Below are positions 10,820-21,116 of a DNA stretch of 64,000 bases, piece by piece. Position 1 is the stretch's first letter. Each line of letters opens with the position of its first letter. A program made the position numbers and the translations under genes. The DNA lies in the NCBI GenBank assembly GCA_050084985.1, contig JBITNC010000002.1, positions 35,774,001-35,838,000 on the forward strand, read 5' to 3'. Source of the DNA: Nageia nagi (Eukaryota; Pinophyta). The notes under the pieces were generated by a model. The model was not told where the DNA came from. It saw nothing but the letters and a program-made list of their open reading frames with translations, and made no database searches.

Positions 10820-11843
10820 CACACTATCATTTTTAGAGCTGAGAATATCTTAGAGCTTAGGAGACTAAGTTGGAGAGTTCTAGTTGGTGATTTTATCATT
10901 ATCACTGGGTGATATTTCCTATGCTACTGTACTACACACTATGGCCCTACCAATCACACACTAGGATGGACATAGAGCTACCTTGGTGGCCAATTCTCCT
11001 ACCGATCATCAGGTATATTACATTTCTTATCTTTTTCTTGCTATGTTTTTACTTGCCTTCATATTTTAGCTACCTTGCATACTAATTTTCTAAGTTGCCC
11101 CTAGGGTTTACCTGTTGAATACCTCAGCCCATCATTTTTACTTTTTTATTTCATTTTTCAAAATTCTATTCTTATGGCTGTGCCACACTCGTTCATACAA
11201 ACCTGTACTTCAAATTTTGTTGACCCCCATGTATGGAAATAGGACCATTGGTGATCCTTTCTACCCTGGTTTAGACCATGGGTGGTCTTCTTACCTATAC
11301 TATTTTGCTATTTTTGCTTCATATCTGATACTGACTTGCTCTCTATCACTCTTTTTTTACAGAATCATTTGTATTTATGCAACCATCTAGCAAGAGTGCT
11401 GCTTTTACCACTGCCCAATAGTGGCCACAAACTGATGAGGCCTAGAGTATTCTAGAGGATATTTATTTCAGTTACCTAGCATTTGCTAATTACATGTTTC
11501 ATGATCATGATATGTTGACAGCCTTGATGGAAAGGTGGGATCTGAACTCCAACACCTTTCACCTTCTGGCTGGTGAGATCATAGTGATGCTAGAGGATGT
11601 CTACAAGATCACTAGACTTCCTATCAGGGGAGGCTAGTGAACATGGTTCCTATTCCCAGCCAAGAACAGGTAGAGGTATGGGCTACATGGCTGACAAGGT
11701 CAGATAAGGTAAATTATAGGAAGAGGGGTGTGTCCCTAATGAGACATGTGCCAGAGGATCCTCTAGCATGGGGTGACCTACGAATGAGGCTCCTAATTGC
11801 CTACCTTTTGGATGCCATCGTCTACCCAGACAAGAGTAGTGAG
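10820..11843 (+). pseudogene. Antisense PMD gene of element A, 5' part (exon 1, intron 1, exon 2 start)
   Basis: Exon 1 probably runs from about 10,820 to 11,012. It is followed by a T-rich intron with GT at 11,013 and TTTTTTTACAG ending at 11,362. The likely ATG is 11,377 (MQPSSKSAAF). The plant mobile domain signature then appears: DMLTALMERWDLNSNTFHLL, AGEIIVMLEDVYKITRLPI. After a frameshift near 11,633 the frame continues with MVPIPSQEQVEVWATW, SLMRHVPEDPLAWG and IAYLLDAIVYP up to the copia insertion at 11,843. PMD proteins (MAIN/MAIL-like) are plant proteins often found in transposons, and their biochemical role in transposons is not settled. Stops at TAG codons are present. The PMD call is confident, the splice model less so. 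Confidence 0.75.
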
Positions 11844-12321
11844 TGAGAGAATTAGCACTACTCTAATCCTCAAGATCCAAGACTAGGAAACTCAATCATA
11901 CAACATAACACCATTCACACAAGATAACACAAGTGTAATGTGGTTCCTCCCTCATTAGGAGTACATCCACAACTAGTATCTCAATTCTCAAGTATGCCCC
12001 TCTTACAACTATTCTCTTCCTCTCCTACACAAACTAGTAGAGTAATCTTACTCCAAAACTTAGTTGTGTTACAAGAGGAGAGGCCCTCTATTTATAGCTT
12101 GAGAGCACCTCCCTAACCTCCCTTTAACCCAAGGGTAAGGTTAGGGTTACAATAAATGTATGACCTAACTTTAACCTACCAACTAACCCCATGGTAAGGT
12201 CAAAGTCTACACATAATAAAGAATTCAATTAATCCCTTAAGGTATCTACATATCCCTTAAGTGATTAATTGAACTTACAAGGAGTTTAGATATTCACAAT
12301 ATTTCATTACAAATTCTAACA
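11844..12321 (-). repeat. Element E 3' LTR
   Basis: It begins TGAGAGAATTAGC and ends AAATTCTAACA on the plus strand, giving TG...CA ends in either orientation. It differs from the other LTR at about four positions, such as AAGATCC against AAGGTCC and TCATTAGGA against TCCTTGGGA. Confidence 0.95.
12088..12097 (-). promoter_or_regulatory. TATA box of element E 3' LTR
   Basis: The minus strand reads CTATAAATAG, followed by AGGGCCTCTCC. The identical sequence is at 20,883-20,892 in the 5' LTR. Confidence 0.65.
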
Positions 12322-12332
12322 CTCCCCCTTAA
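12322..12332 (-). other. Element E polypurine tract
   Basis: The minus strand reads TTAAGGGGGAG directly before the LTR start TGTTAGAATT. Confidence 0.75.
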
Positions 12333-12790
12333 TGCAATATTGGGATAGAGCATAGAAGAGAGAAGAGAGAGAGTAAGAGAGAGTTCTCCTTCATAGAGAT
12401 ACAAGTGGAGATGAGAACTTTTACATATTTGAGAATCTTTTTAAGAACTAGTATGAGACTCATTACATTACCATTTGACAAAATAGTTTACAATACAATC
12501 ATTAACCACAACTGGTTTCACTGTACTTAGTAGTCGATCAACTTTAAGTTGACATGTGAGTCTCCATGAGCTTGCTTACACAAGGTGAGTAACCTGCATT
12601 TCTGAAGAAGATCCTACATGCTACAAGCAACTCATGAACAAAATTAGTTAGATGCATCATATATTCAAATAAGAGAATCAAATAATGCCATCTTATAAAT
12701 AACTGATTAATGGTGCACTATAAGTCATCATAGAGATGCCAAGCCATCACTCATAGTCACCTATTGTATATAGACATGTGTTGATTATTA
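12333..12790 (-). other. Element E 3' untranslated spacer, non-coding
   Basis: I see no gene between the purine tract and the tandem array. A GA-rich patch (12,350-12,385) is the only compositional feature. Confidence 0.5.
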
Positions 12791-12794
12791 ATAG

Positions 12795-13295
12795 AGCATA
12801 AAAATTGTACAATGAGTTTCTCACGTAGAGCAAACTCACCACAGAGGTATAGAATGTACAACAAATTCATCACGCAGAGCGAACTTACCATGGAGGTATA
12901 TTAATTATATGCTCAAAAATTGTACAACAAGTTTCTCACATAGAGCAAACTTACCATGGAGGTATAAAATGTACAACAATTTTGTCATGCAGAGAAAACT
13001 TACCATAAAGGTATAAAAATGTACAATAAGTTTGTCATGCAGAGCAAACTTACCATGGAGGTATAAAATGTACAAGTTTGTCATGCAGAGCAAACTTACC
13101 ATGGAGGTATAAAAATGTACAACAAGTTTGTCACACAGAGCAAACTTACCACAGAGGTATAAAATGTACAACAAGTTTATCACATAGAGCAAACTTACCA
13201 CGGAGGTATAAAATAATCAACACTCTATAACAATAATTGTACAACAAGTTTGTCATGCAGAGCAAACTTACCATGGAGGTATAGAATGTACAATA
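12795..13295. repeat. Tandem repeat, unit about 50-52 bp, about 9-10 copies, in element E
   Basis: The unit is built from GTACAACAAGTTTGTCATGC, AGAGCAAACTTACCATGGAG and GTATAAAAT. Copies differ by scattered transitions (CATGC or CACAC, CATGG or CACAG), and some are truncated. The array sits between the end of the RNase H frame and the 3' LTR. Open frames across it are by-products of the repeat. Confidence 0.9.
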
Positions 13296-13339
13296 AAAAA
13301 AGGCCTCTTAGAGGTGAAGTTGTCATCACTAACAAAAGT

Positions 13340-14933
13340 TCAAACTTCACTCCCCCTTGAGGGCAACTTCACCAACCTAAGAGAATCCCTAAGCTTATTG
13401 AACTGAGCTTTAGAAAGGGGCTTGGTGAATAAATCAGCAGAGTTTTCAGTAGATGGAACACACTCCAAGTGTATGATGTCATCTAGAACCTTCTCCCTAA
13501 TAAAATGGGCTTGGATTTCCACATGTTTGGTTCTCTAATGGAACATAGGATTCTTAGCCAAAGAGATAGCCGATTGATTGTCTGAAGAAATAAGAGATGG
13601 GCCATTTTGCTTTATACCCAATTTCATTTAGAAGATGCCTTAGCCAAATAGCTTCTTGGGCGGCAATAGACATGGCTCGATATTTGGCTTTGATGGTAGA
13701 AAGAGTCACAGTAGGTTACTTCTTGGAAGCCCAAGAGATAGCACCTGAACCAATGCTGAACACATATGCAGAGGTTGATTTTCTATCATCTCTATCTCCC
13801 CCATAATCAAAATCTAAGAACCCTATGAGAATAATTGAGGGCACTTTGGAATACTTAAGAGCAAGATCCTTTATCCCTGCCACATACCTCAAGATTTGCT
13901 TAACAGCATTGAGGTGTTCAACATATGGTTTTTGCATGAATCATGCCATCAGATTCACTATAAAGGTAATATCAGGTTGAGAGATAGTTAGATACAGAAG
14001 ACTACCAATCAATTACCTATAAGCTATAGCATCAGCCAACTGAGAATTTGAGCTCAGTGATACAATGATTCCAGGAGAAATAGGTATTGCAGCATATCTA
14101 CACTCCTCCATTCCAAACTTTTACAAGATGTCTGATATATACTTAGATTGACTAAGATAAGTACAATCTTTGTGTTGGTATACTTGCATCCCAAGATAGT
14201 AATGCAATAGACCTAGATCAGTCATTTCAAATGTTGCCTTCAGTTTGGATATGCACTCTTGTATGATTTCAATATTATTGCCTATTATGAGAAGATCATC
14301 CACGTAAAGGAGAATTAAGACCATATTTTTTCCTTGATTGAGTACATAGAGATCTAAGTTAGAGAAGCACTTGGAAAAACCAATATCTACAAAGAATCCT
14401 GAAATTTTCTTGTACCATGCTCTAGGTGCTTGTTTAAGTCCATACAAAGACTTCTTTAGCTTACACACAAGAGACTCTTTTCCTTCTAGAATAAATCCTT
14501 CTAGTTGATTCATGTAGATTTCTACATCCAAGTCACCATTGAGAAATGCACTTTTGACATCAAGTTAGAAAAATTTCCATCCTTGAGCTATAGAAAGAGC
14601 AAGGATTATCCTGATAGTAGGTATCTTGGCCATAGGAGCAAAGGTTTCCTCATAATCAATACCATATTTCTGAGCTAATCCTTTGGCCACTAACCTTGCT
14701 TTGTATTTTTTAATTTCTCCATCAGAATTGTACTTGACCTTGTATATCCATTTATTTCCAATCATATTTTTCTCATTGGGATAAGGAACCAAATCCCAAG
14801 TTTCATTTTTCATGAGTGCCTCATACTCAACTTTCATAGCTTCCATCCAACACTCTTGCTTGCAATATTGTTTGAATGTTGATGGCTCATTCATATTATC
14901 AATTTTGGAAAATAAGGATTTATTCAAGGTCAT
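13340..14933 (-). pseudogene. Element E reverse transcriptase and RNase H
   Basis: The minus-strand RT starts with a WMEAMKVEYEALMKNETWDL segment. It continues with GNKWIYKVKYNSDGEIKKYK, ARLVAKGLAQKYGIDYEETF, LDVKSAFLNGD, SLYGLKQAPRAWY and the catalytic YVDD in LLYVDDLLI near 14,300. RNase H follows, with DYGGDRDDRKSTSAYVFSIG and GAISWASKK. The normally conserved STxEAEY motif reads STIKAKY, so both glutamates are lysine (near 13,680-13,700). Stops include TAA before LDVKSAF (14,562), TAA after KYISDIL, one in AYR*LIG, one before FMQKP and one after WASKK. The tail at 13,340-13,522 ends the polyprotein (FTKPLSKAQFNKL). The family is certain; the copy is not functional. Confidence 0.95.
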
Positions 14934-16011
14934 ACTCCTTGTAATTCTTTAAGCTGGAGAATTTTGCTCTTATGGTGACTTCCCTACATGATCATCCAAC
15001 CAGTTAGGTGCAGGTAAAGAATCATCTAAATCAGACACCTCAGTATGAGAATTCGTATCTCAGGAAGTTCATTGAACTTGACATCCTAGAAATAAAGACT
15101 ATTTTATGGGATGAGGAGTAGAGACTGTAACCTCTATGCTGATTATCATACCCCATAAAGATGCATTTTTCTGATCTTTTATCTAGCTTCTTTCTTTTCT
15201 CTAAGGTAATGAAGGCAAATGCATCACAACCGAAGACCCTAAAGTGTGAGATGTTAGGTTTCTTTCCTGTCCATGCTTCATACAGAGTTTTACCTTCAAC
15301 TGCTTTAGTAGGACACCTATTTAGGGTGTGAATAGCAGTGTGAATAGCTTCACCCCATAAGAAACTAGGAAGGTTACCCAACATGCACCTTACCATTTCC
15401 ATAATGGTTCGATTCTTCCTTTCAGCAACTCCATTTTGCTGAGGGGTGTAAGGGATTGTGAATTGTTGCTTGATCCCATGTTTAACACAATAGTCATTAA
15501 ACTCATTGCTATTATACTCACCCCCATTATTAGATCTCAACATCTTGATCTTAAAATCAGTTTGATTTTCAACAAGAGCCTTGAAGTCTTTAAACCTGTC
15601 AAAAGTTTGATACTTGTGCTCAAGTAGATAACCAAATGTCATCCTACTGAAGTCATCAATGAAGATTAGAACATAAGAAGCTCCCCTTAGAGACTTAGTC
15701 TGAAATGGACCCATCAAATTTGAATGCACAAGCTGAAGAGGATGAGTAGCCTGAGTTGCCTTATCTTTTTCAAACTTTTTCCTATTCATCTTTCCTAGAA
15801 TGCACCTTTCACAAAGACCAATTATGGGTGTAATATTAGGTAACCCTTCCACAAGTTCTTGATTTTTCATATCTTGAATACTCTTGTGGTTAAGGTGCCC
15901 TAATCGTTGATGCCAAAGATTACCCTTTGAACAAACATTTGCAGTAAGACAAATATTTGTAGGTACTTGATCCACAATATAAAGGTCATCCTTTACTGAT
16001 CCTTTCATCAA
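14934..16011 (-). pseudogene. Element E integrase
   Basis: The zinc-binding part has HQRLGHLNHKSIQDM and CERCILGKM (H-H-C-C, near 15,790-15,925). In the core the first catalytic Asp, normally in HSDLxGP, reads HSNLMGP (near 15,710), and the second, normally in SDNGGEY, reads SNNGGEY (near 15,530). The Glu of NGVAERKNRT (near 15,430) is kept. After the core come GYLLEHKYQTFDRFK-like and KPNISHFRVFGCDAF motifs and KCIFMGYDNQHRGYS. Both Asp-to-Asn changes are single G-to-A transitions and would abolish strand transfer. The linker to RT (14,934-15,055) is frameshifted. Confidence 0.93.
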
Positions 16012-16314
16012 GGTGTCAAGTCCTTTCTTAACACACTAGGAGTGTGAGGTAAACTCAAATGAGTATCCTTTCCTTGTAATCTGAATTATGGAGATAAGAT
16101 TCATCCTTAGTTTAGGCACATAAAAGACATTATCAAGAACTTTTCCATGAATCTTCACACTTCCTATTCCTTGAACATCAAGGACTGTATTATCACCTAT
16201 CACAACTGCATCTTTCTTGTGCTTATGAAAGTTTTCAAACTTGTCCTTTTTATAACACATGTGATTAGTGCATCCTGAATCAACAATCCAATCATTTGAA
16301 ATAGTTTGAGTCAT
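16012..16314 (-). pseudogene. Element E aspartic protease
   Basis: The frame reads NDWIVDSGCTNHMCYKKD, with the DSG active site of copia proteases near 16,275, then LDVQGIGSVKIHGKVLDNVF and YVPKLRMNLISI. This is the usual 'VDSGCTxHM ... LxxVxYVPxLxxNLISI' pattern. A stop after FTSHS (16,036) separates it from integrase. The active site itself is intact. Confidence 0.93.
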
Positions 16315-16339
16315 TGAGTAGTAGGTAATAGTAGCAACA

Positions 16340-17234
16340 TGCTTGTTCTTCTTTTATTATTAAAATTTCTCACATTTGCATTTCCCTTACCTTTTTGAGC
16401 AAATTTCTTTTTACGACAATCATACTCTTTGTGCCCAAAGATGCCACAAAAGTTACAATTTCTATCAAACTTTTCCTAAGGTGTTGGATTGCTTGATCCA
16501 GCTTTGTCATTCCTTTACTTGAAGTTGCCATGCTTCCTAATGGTAGATGAGGATTTGTTATCTTTAAATTTATAATATTTGAACTTCTTCTTGAAAGGAG
16601 TTTTGGTTGCTCCTAGAGCAATGCTATTATCCTTTGGAGAAAAGTTCAATATTTTCTTGTTCAAAGTTTCCTCATGCTTCAGAAGGAGTCTAGAAAGGTT
16701 TTCAAGAGAGATGACATCTTCTTCATCATCGAGCCTAGTCTCCATAATTGTGACAAAGTTACTGAACTTTGTAGAGAGGCTTTGAAGAATGATGAAGACC
16801 ATGAACTCATCATTGATCCAGTTGCACCCATAGCCAACCAGTTGTGTCCTAAGGTCAATGATTTTGTTCAAGTAGATATAAGCACTTTCATCTTCACCTT
16901 GATGATATTGCAACAACTTTTGTAGAATGGTGAACCTCCTTGAAAATTTTGACCCAAGGTAAATTTTTTTTAGTCTATCCCAAGCTTCTTTTGTTGATGT
17001 TGAAGAAGAGATCATGAGAAGGATGTCATCTAAAACTGCATGATAGATCATTAAAGTTGCTAACTCATTCTTTGAGTTATAGATTTCAAGAGCCTTCTCA
17101 TCTATAGGAGCAACCATGTCTTCATTAACTATCTGCCATAGCTTCCTTGCTTGTAACTCAGCTCCCATACGAGGTTCCCATATGCCAAAGTTGGAACCGT
17201 TGAGTATATGCTTGGGTATGAAGGTTTCAACCAT
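16340..17234 (-). pseudogene. Element E gag with CCHC zinc knuckle
   Basis: It starts at ATG 17,234 (MVETFIPKHILNGSNFGIWE) and carries the copia-type gag (UBN2-like) signature: WQIVNEDM, AVLDDILLMISSSTSTKEAW, LKKIYLGSKFSRRFTILQKL and IYLNKIIDLRTQLVGYG. The frame stops at 16,515. The same frame then continues through TAA and TAG stops to a zinc knuckle CNFCGIFGHKEYDC (C-X2-C-X4-H-X4-C, near 16,415-16,460) and a basic tail KKKFAQKGKG. Gag binds and packages the element RNA. Without those two stops it would be about 290 codons. Confidence 0.93.
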
Positions 17235-20200
17235 TGTCTATACAAAATTAAATAAGCAAAAAGAATGAAAATTTTACACTTTACCATTTATACAAATCAA
17301 ACATCTAATAAGTAAACATGTCCCACATGTGCAAACTTATAAACCATGATCCGTAGAGGAATAAATTTGGGGTTATTTTCTTGTATAGAATTAGGCCTTC
17401 ACCTAGATGCCCGCAAGGTGGAGCCTAGGTGCTACCAGTCCTCAACTAGTTCACCTTGGTCAATAATATACTCTCACAAGGAGAAGTACCAACTATTTTC
17501 CAAGGATTCGATGTATCTTGGACCGGCAATTTTAATTATCTTGATTAAGGTTTTCAATTTTCCTCTTAGGTTATCAAGATAATCCCTGAATGGACATGCG
17601 GACATGTGATATCACTACACACATGCCTGTCCACCTAATAGAGTTATGTCCAATCCAACAGAGGTCTTAGGGGCAATTAAGATAGACTTACCACCACTTG
17701 GCTCTTCAGACTAAAAGGGCTCCATTCTACCCTGTCCTCCCCTCGTGGCTCCCCAAACAAGTCATGTTATGGAAACGTATGTGCGGATGTGTTCATTTTA
17801 GGGGTTACTTTCAATATTTTGCATTTTGCAAGTATAAAGCAATTGTGCAAAAATATAAAGTAAAGTAAAAATACATCATCCACACAAATTTGAAAAACCT
17901 TTAAAAGTCCAATGGGTTTTGTACTAACCCCTAAAGGACATTTTACATTTTTGCATACTTTGCTCAATTTCATAAATTCATTCAATCATTTTAATGAATT
18001 TAAAAAAAGAATAAATCCTACTTAGCATTAATTCATAACTTAAACATGCATTGTTCCATGACTTAAAAAATTAAGTAATAATCATGCATCATGCATTATT
18101 TAACTTAAAATTTTAAGTCCTAAGCATGCTTTATTCCTCAAACAAGATTAAGAGACATGCATCACAAGTCTAGCATGCAAGATCTAGATAAAGTTTTAAG
18201 TAAAAATTATACAAATTCCCCCCCTTTTCACTTAAAGTTTTATCCCTAAAAACTTGTATGCTAAAACTTTTCTTTTAAGTATGCAGTTTAGGTAAAAAAA
18301 ATTCCCTTATTTACTTAAAAAAAACATACTTAGATTACCTTAGCAAATTACCATGCTTAGAGAAAAAAATGCTAAGAGGTTGGCATTCTAGAAATTGCAT
18401 GTGCACCTTAGTATGCAATATTAAAAATATTCTAAGCATTTTCAAAAAGTAAGCTAAGTTTAACTTAAAAATATTTTTGACCTTATTGTAAAACTAAGTT
18501 AAAAATATTCACTACTTACCAAGTCTCCAAGAATTAAATGGTAAAAGAAGGAGACCCATACCCCTACTTCATGCATATTTAATGCTTCTTTTACTTCAAG
18601 CACTCCAAAATACTTCAAGTCAAAAAAAATAAATGCATATAGGTAAAGTAGTGATGGCTACCCTTCCCTTACCAAGAAGGAGTATACGTTGCCTCTTGGG
18701 AGTAATTAAACAAGGACATAAAAAATAAAACTCCCTCCTTAGTTGGTAAAAAAAAAAAATTAAATGTATGTTTGTACTTAAAAGGATGACCCCCCCTTTT
18801 TTTTTTCTACCAAGAAGAGCATACGTTGCTTCTTTGGAAGTGCATTTAGTCAACAAAAAATTAATGTTCAAGGGGTTTGGTTGGGTCCTTAAGACTTAGG
18901 TGGTAAAACGAGGAAAAAATCAAATCCCCTTTCTAGTTGGTAAAACAAAATTCAATGCTCAACAACTACTATGGAAAAAAAATGGAAAGGTGGCGTGAGT
19001 ACTAGGGAGGTGATGGTGGCCATGCATAGAAGCATAGGTGGTGGAGGTGGTAAGTCTAAGGTCTGTAATGATAGGGCCATCTTTTCTCAAAGCATTTCAA
19101 ATTTTTGGAACTCCTCCAAGAGTGACAAGCTTGCTTGGCACCCAACTCGACATACTAATAAATTTGTAATTTTTCCTAATAATGTGATAATTTATTTGCA
19201 TTGGGGAGGGAGGGAATTGAAGGGATCGATGGGGATGGTATCGTAGGGGTCAGTGTGGCTAGGGGCATTGCTCAACTGCATGTCCCAATTTAGGTAGAGA
19301 TTCTACCTCTCGAATGTCCAAAAGTTGTATGGCCAAAAAGGAAGCCTCGTCTCTTTGATTCTCTTCACACACCACTCCTTAACTACATATAGATACTCTC
19401 TGCATTGCTATTCTCTCTCTTTAGTATCTTCCATGCTCCTCCTTATCAAATCCTCTGCATCAAAAGTGTAATGTCAGCAGCCTCTGGTTTATGCTATTCT
19501 TTCTGTTTGAAAGATGGAGATGCGACAAGGCATTTGACCCAACGGTTTGAGTGTCATGCTTTGTAGAGTGGAGGGAATTGAATGAGGTTGGCTTCACAAA
19601 GCAATGATAGCCTCCTCTCACTCCTTCTAGTGGAAAGACAATGCGCTACAGATGGCATGGAAGTATGAGGCATTATGCGTAGAGGCTCCCCTGGTCAAGG
19701 TGGATAGAATGACTGAGACCCTCTACCACATGGCTGAGCAGGAAATGTGAGTAGCGTGACTCAGCTCATGTGGCTGGGGGCTTTCGGCCTTTGCACAACA
19801 TTCTTGATGTGTCCATTTTGGAGAGTGAAGGAGGGAGAGAGAGACATGGTCATGGAGTAACATGAGAGATTTGATGAGGCATTTTGTCAAATAATTTATA
19901 GACCCTTTCAATGTATCCGATTTTGTGCATATTCGTTGATCATTGTAGTCCATAAGACTGCATTTCGGCATGGCATTTTGTGTTCCACATTATTAAAAAA
20001 TGTTTATTAAACTTTGCAAAAAAAAATATTACGCCCCTTTTCCTTTTTTTTTAATATGTTACATCTTTAAAATATTTCCCCCATATTTGCTTTAAATAAA
20101 TTGCCTCTAAAAATTATTTCCCTCTATTTGCATTAAACTTTTTGCAAAAATAATAAAAAATTTGAGAAGAAATAAAGTATTATGTAAATATTACACCTTG

Positions 20201-20618
20201 GAAATGCTTGTAATAGAGTTATTAATCAATGCTACTAACAAACAAAATGTTAGTAAAAAAATTTGCATTACATAGTATCCTCTTAAAAGGTATATCATGT
20301 ATTAAGCATTTTGCAAAAAACATGCTACTAACATAAGAGGTTAGCAAAAAAAAATTGCTTGCATTGTCATTTTGATCATATTTTGCAAAAAAAAATTAAG
20401 CTCCAATATCTCATAAAATATGTTAGTATCTAATGCAATAATCCATAAGATAACCAAATGAGAAGTAAATTTATACCTTCTTTTAGTTTTACCTCACCAA
20501 TGGGGTGTAAGATGAGGAATGAAGAAGGATGAAGAACCAAGATGTAGAAGAAGAGCTTCCACACCAAAGGAATGAAGAAGGATGAAGAACCTCCAAGATG
20601 TAGAAGAAGAGCTTCCAC
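17235..20618 (-). other. Element E leader (5' untranslated region), unusually long
   Basis: About 3.4 kb separates the primer site from the gag ATG, far more than the short leaders usual for copia elements. It contains AT-rich filler with repeated words such as TTGCAAAAAA and CATGCTACTAAC (20,000-20,420). It also holds a more GC-rich foreign-looking block (18,960-19,990, listed separately) and a direct repeat next to the primer site. I see no gag-pol coding in it. Confidence 0.7.
18960..19990 (+). pseudogene. Possible captured host gene fragment in the leader of element E
   Basis: Base composition rises here and plus-strand frames look protein-like but discontinuous. They are STREVMVAMHRSIGGGGG (18,971-19,246), MSAASGLCYSFCLKDGDATR (near 19,470-19,530), ALQMAWKYEALCVEAPLVKV then DRMTETLYHMAEQEM (near 19,645-19,747), and a segment with TQLMWLGAFGLCTTFLMCPF and RVKEGERDMVME (near 19,756-19,860). 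The last contains a hydrophobic stretch. I do not recognise the gene. Segments in different frames with non-coding gaps suggest exons copied from a host gene. Capture inside a copia leader is an inference. Confidence 0.35.
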
Positions 20619-20628
20619 ACCAAGCTCT
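20517..20628. repeat. Direct repeat of about 55 bp beside the primer site of element E
   Basis: The block GGAATGAAGAAGGATGAAGA ... GATGTAGAAGAAGAGCTTCC followed by ACACCAA occurs twice in tandem. The second copy has an extra CTCC. Confidence 0.85.
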
Positions 20629-20636
20629 AGATACCA
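20624..20636 (-). other. Primer binding site of element E (initiator tRNA-Met type)
   Basis: The minus strand after the 5' LTR reads ATTGGTATCTAGAGC. The usual plant copia site complementary to the initiator tRNA-Met 3' end reads TGGTATCAGAGC, so this one carries an extra T. Confidence 0.75.
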
Positions 20637-20638
20637 AT

Positions 20639-21116
20639 TGAGAGAATTAGCACTACTCTAATCCTCAAGGTCCAAGACTAGGAAACTCAATCATACAACA
20701 TAACACCATTCACACAAGATAACACAAGTGTAATGTGGTTCCTCCCTCCTTGGGAGTACATCCACAACTAGTATCTCAATTCTCAAGTATGCCCCTCTTA
20801 CAACTATTCTCTTCCTCTCCTACACAAACTAGTAGAGTAATCTTACTCCAAAACTTAGTTGTGTTACAAGAGGAGAGGCCCTCTATTTATAGCTTGAGAG
20901 CACCTCCCTAACCTCCCTTTAACCCAAGGGTAAGGTTAGGGTTACAATAAATGTATGACCTAACTTTAACCTACCAACTAACCCCATGGTAAGGTCAAAG
21001 TCCACACATAATAAAGAATTCAATTAATCCCTTAAGGTATCTACATATCCCTTAAGTGATTAATTGAACTTACAAGGAGTTTAGATATTCACAATATTTC
21101 ATTACAAATTCTAACA
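20639..21116 (-). repeat. Element E 5' LTR
   Basis: This is the 478-bp partner of 11,844-12,321, with TG...CA ends. GTGAG follows immediately. A TATA box CTATAAATAG lies on the minus strand at 20,883-20,892. Confidence 0.95.

Larger units (their letters stand above)
11844..21116 (-). mobile_element. Element E: Ty1/copia LTR retrotransposon
   Basis: The LTRs are 478 bp each (11,844-12,321 and 20,639-21,116), with a perfect 5-bp duplication GTGAG at 11,839-11,843 and 21,117-21,121. On the minus strand the order is 5' LTR, primer site, a 3.4-kb leader, gag with zinc knuckle, protease, integrase, RT, RNase H, a tandem repeat, purine tract and 3' LTR. The gag-protease-integrase-RT order defines Ty1/copia. 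The LTRs differ at about 4 of 478 positions by hand count, making this the youngest insertion here. All the same, its coding region has stops and altered catalytic residues. It interrupts the PMD gene of element A. Confidence 0.95.

Noticed and set aside
12905-13201. Minus-strand open frame with repeated Tyr/Leu/Cys units
   Set aside because: It is created by the 50-bp tandem repeat, whose unit happens to lack stops in this frame.
12795-13295. Direct repeats at near-regular spacing that could suggest a CRISPR array
   Set aside because: The units are head-to-tail without unique spacers, in a eukaryotic copia element, and have no cas genes nearby. It is an ordinary tandem repeat.
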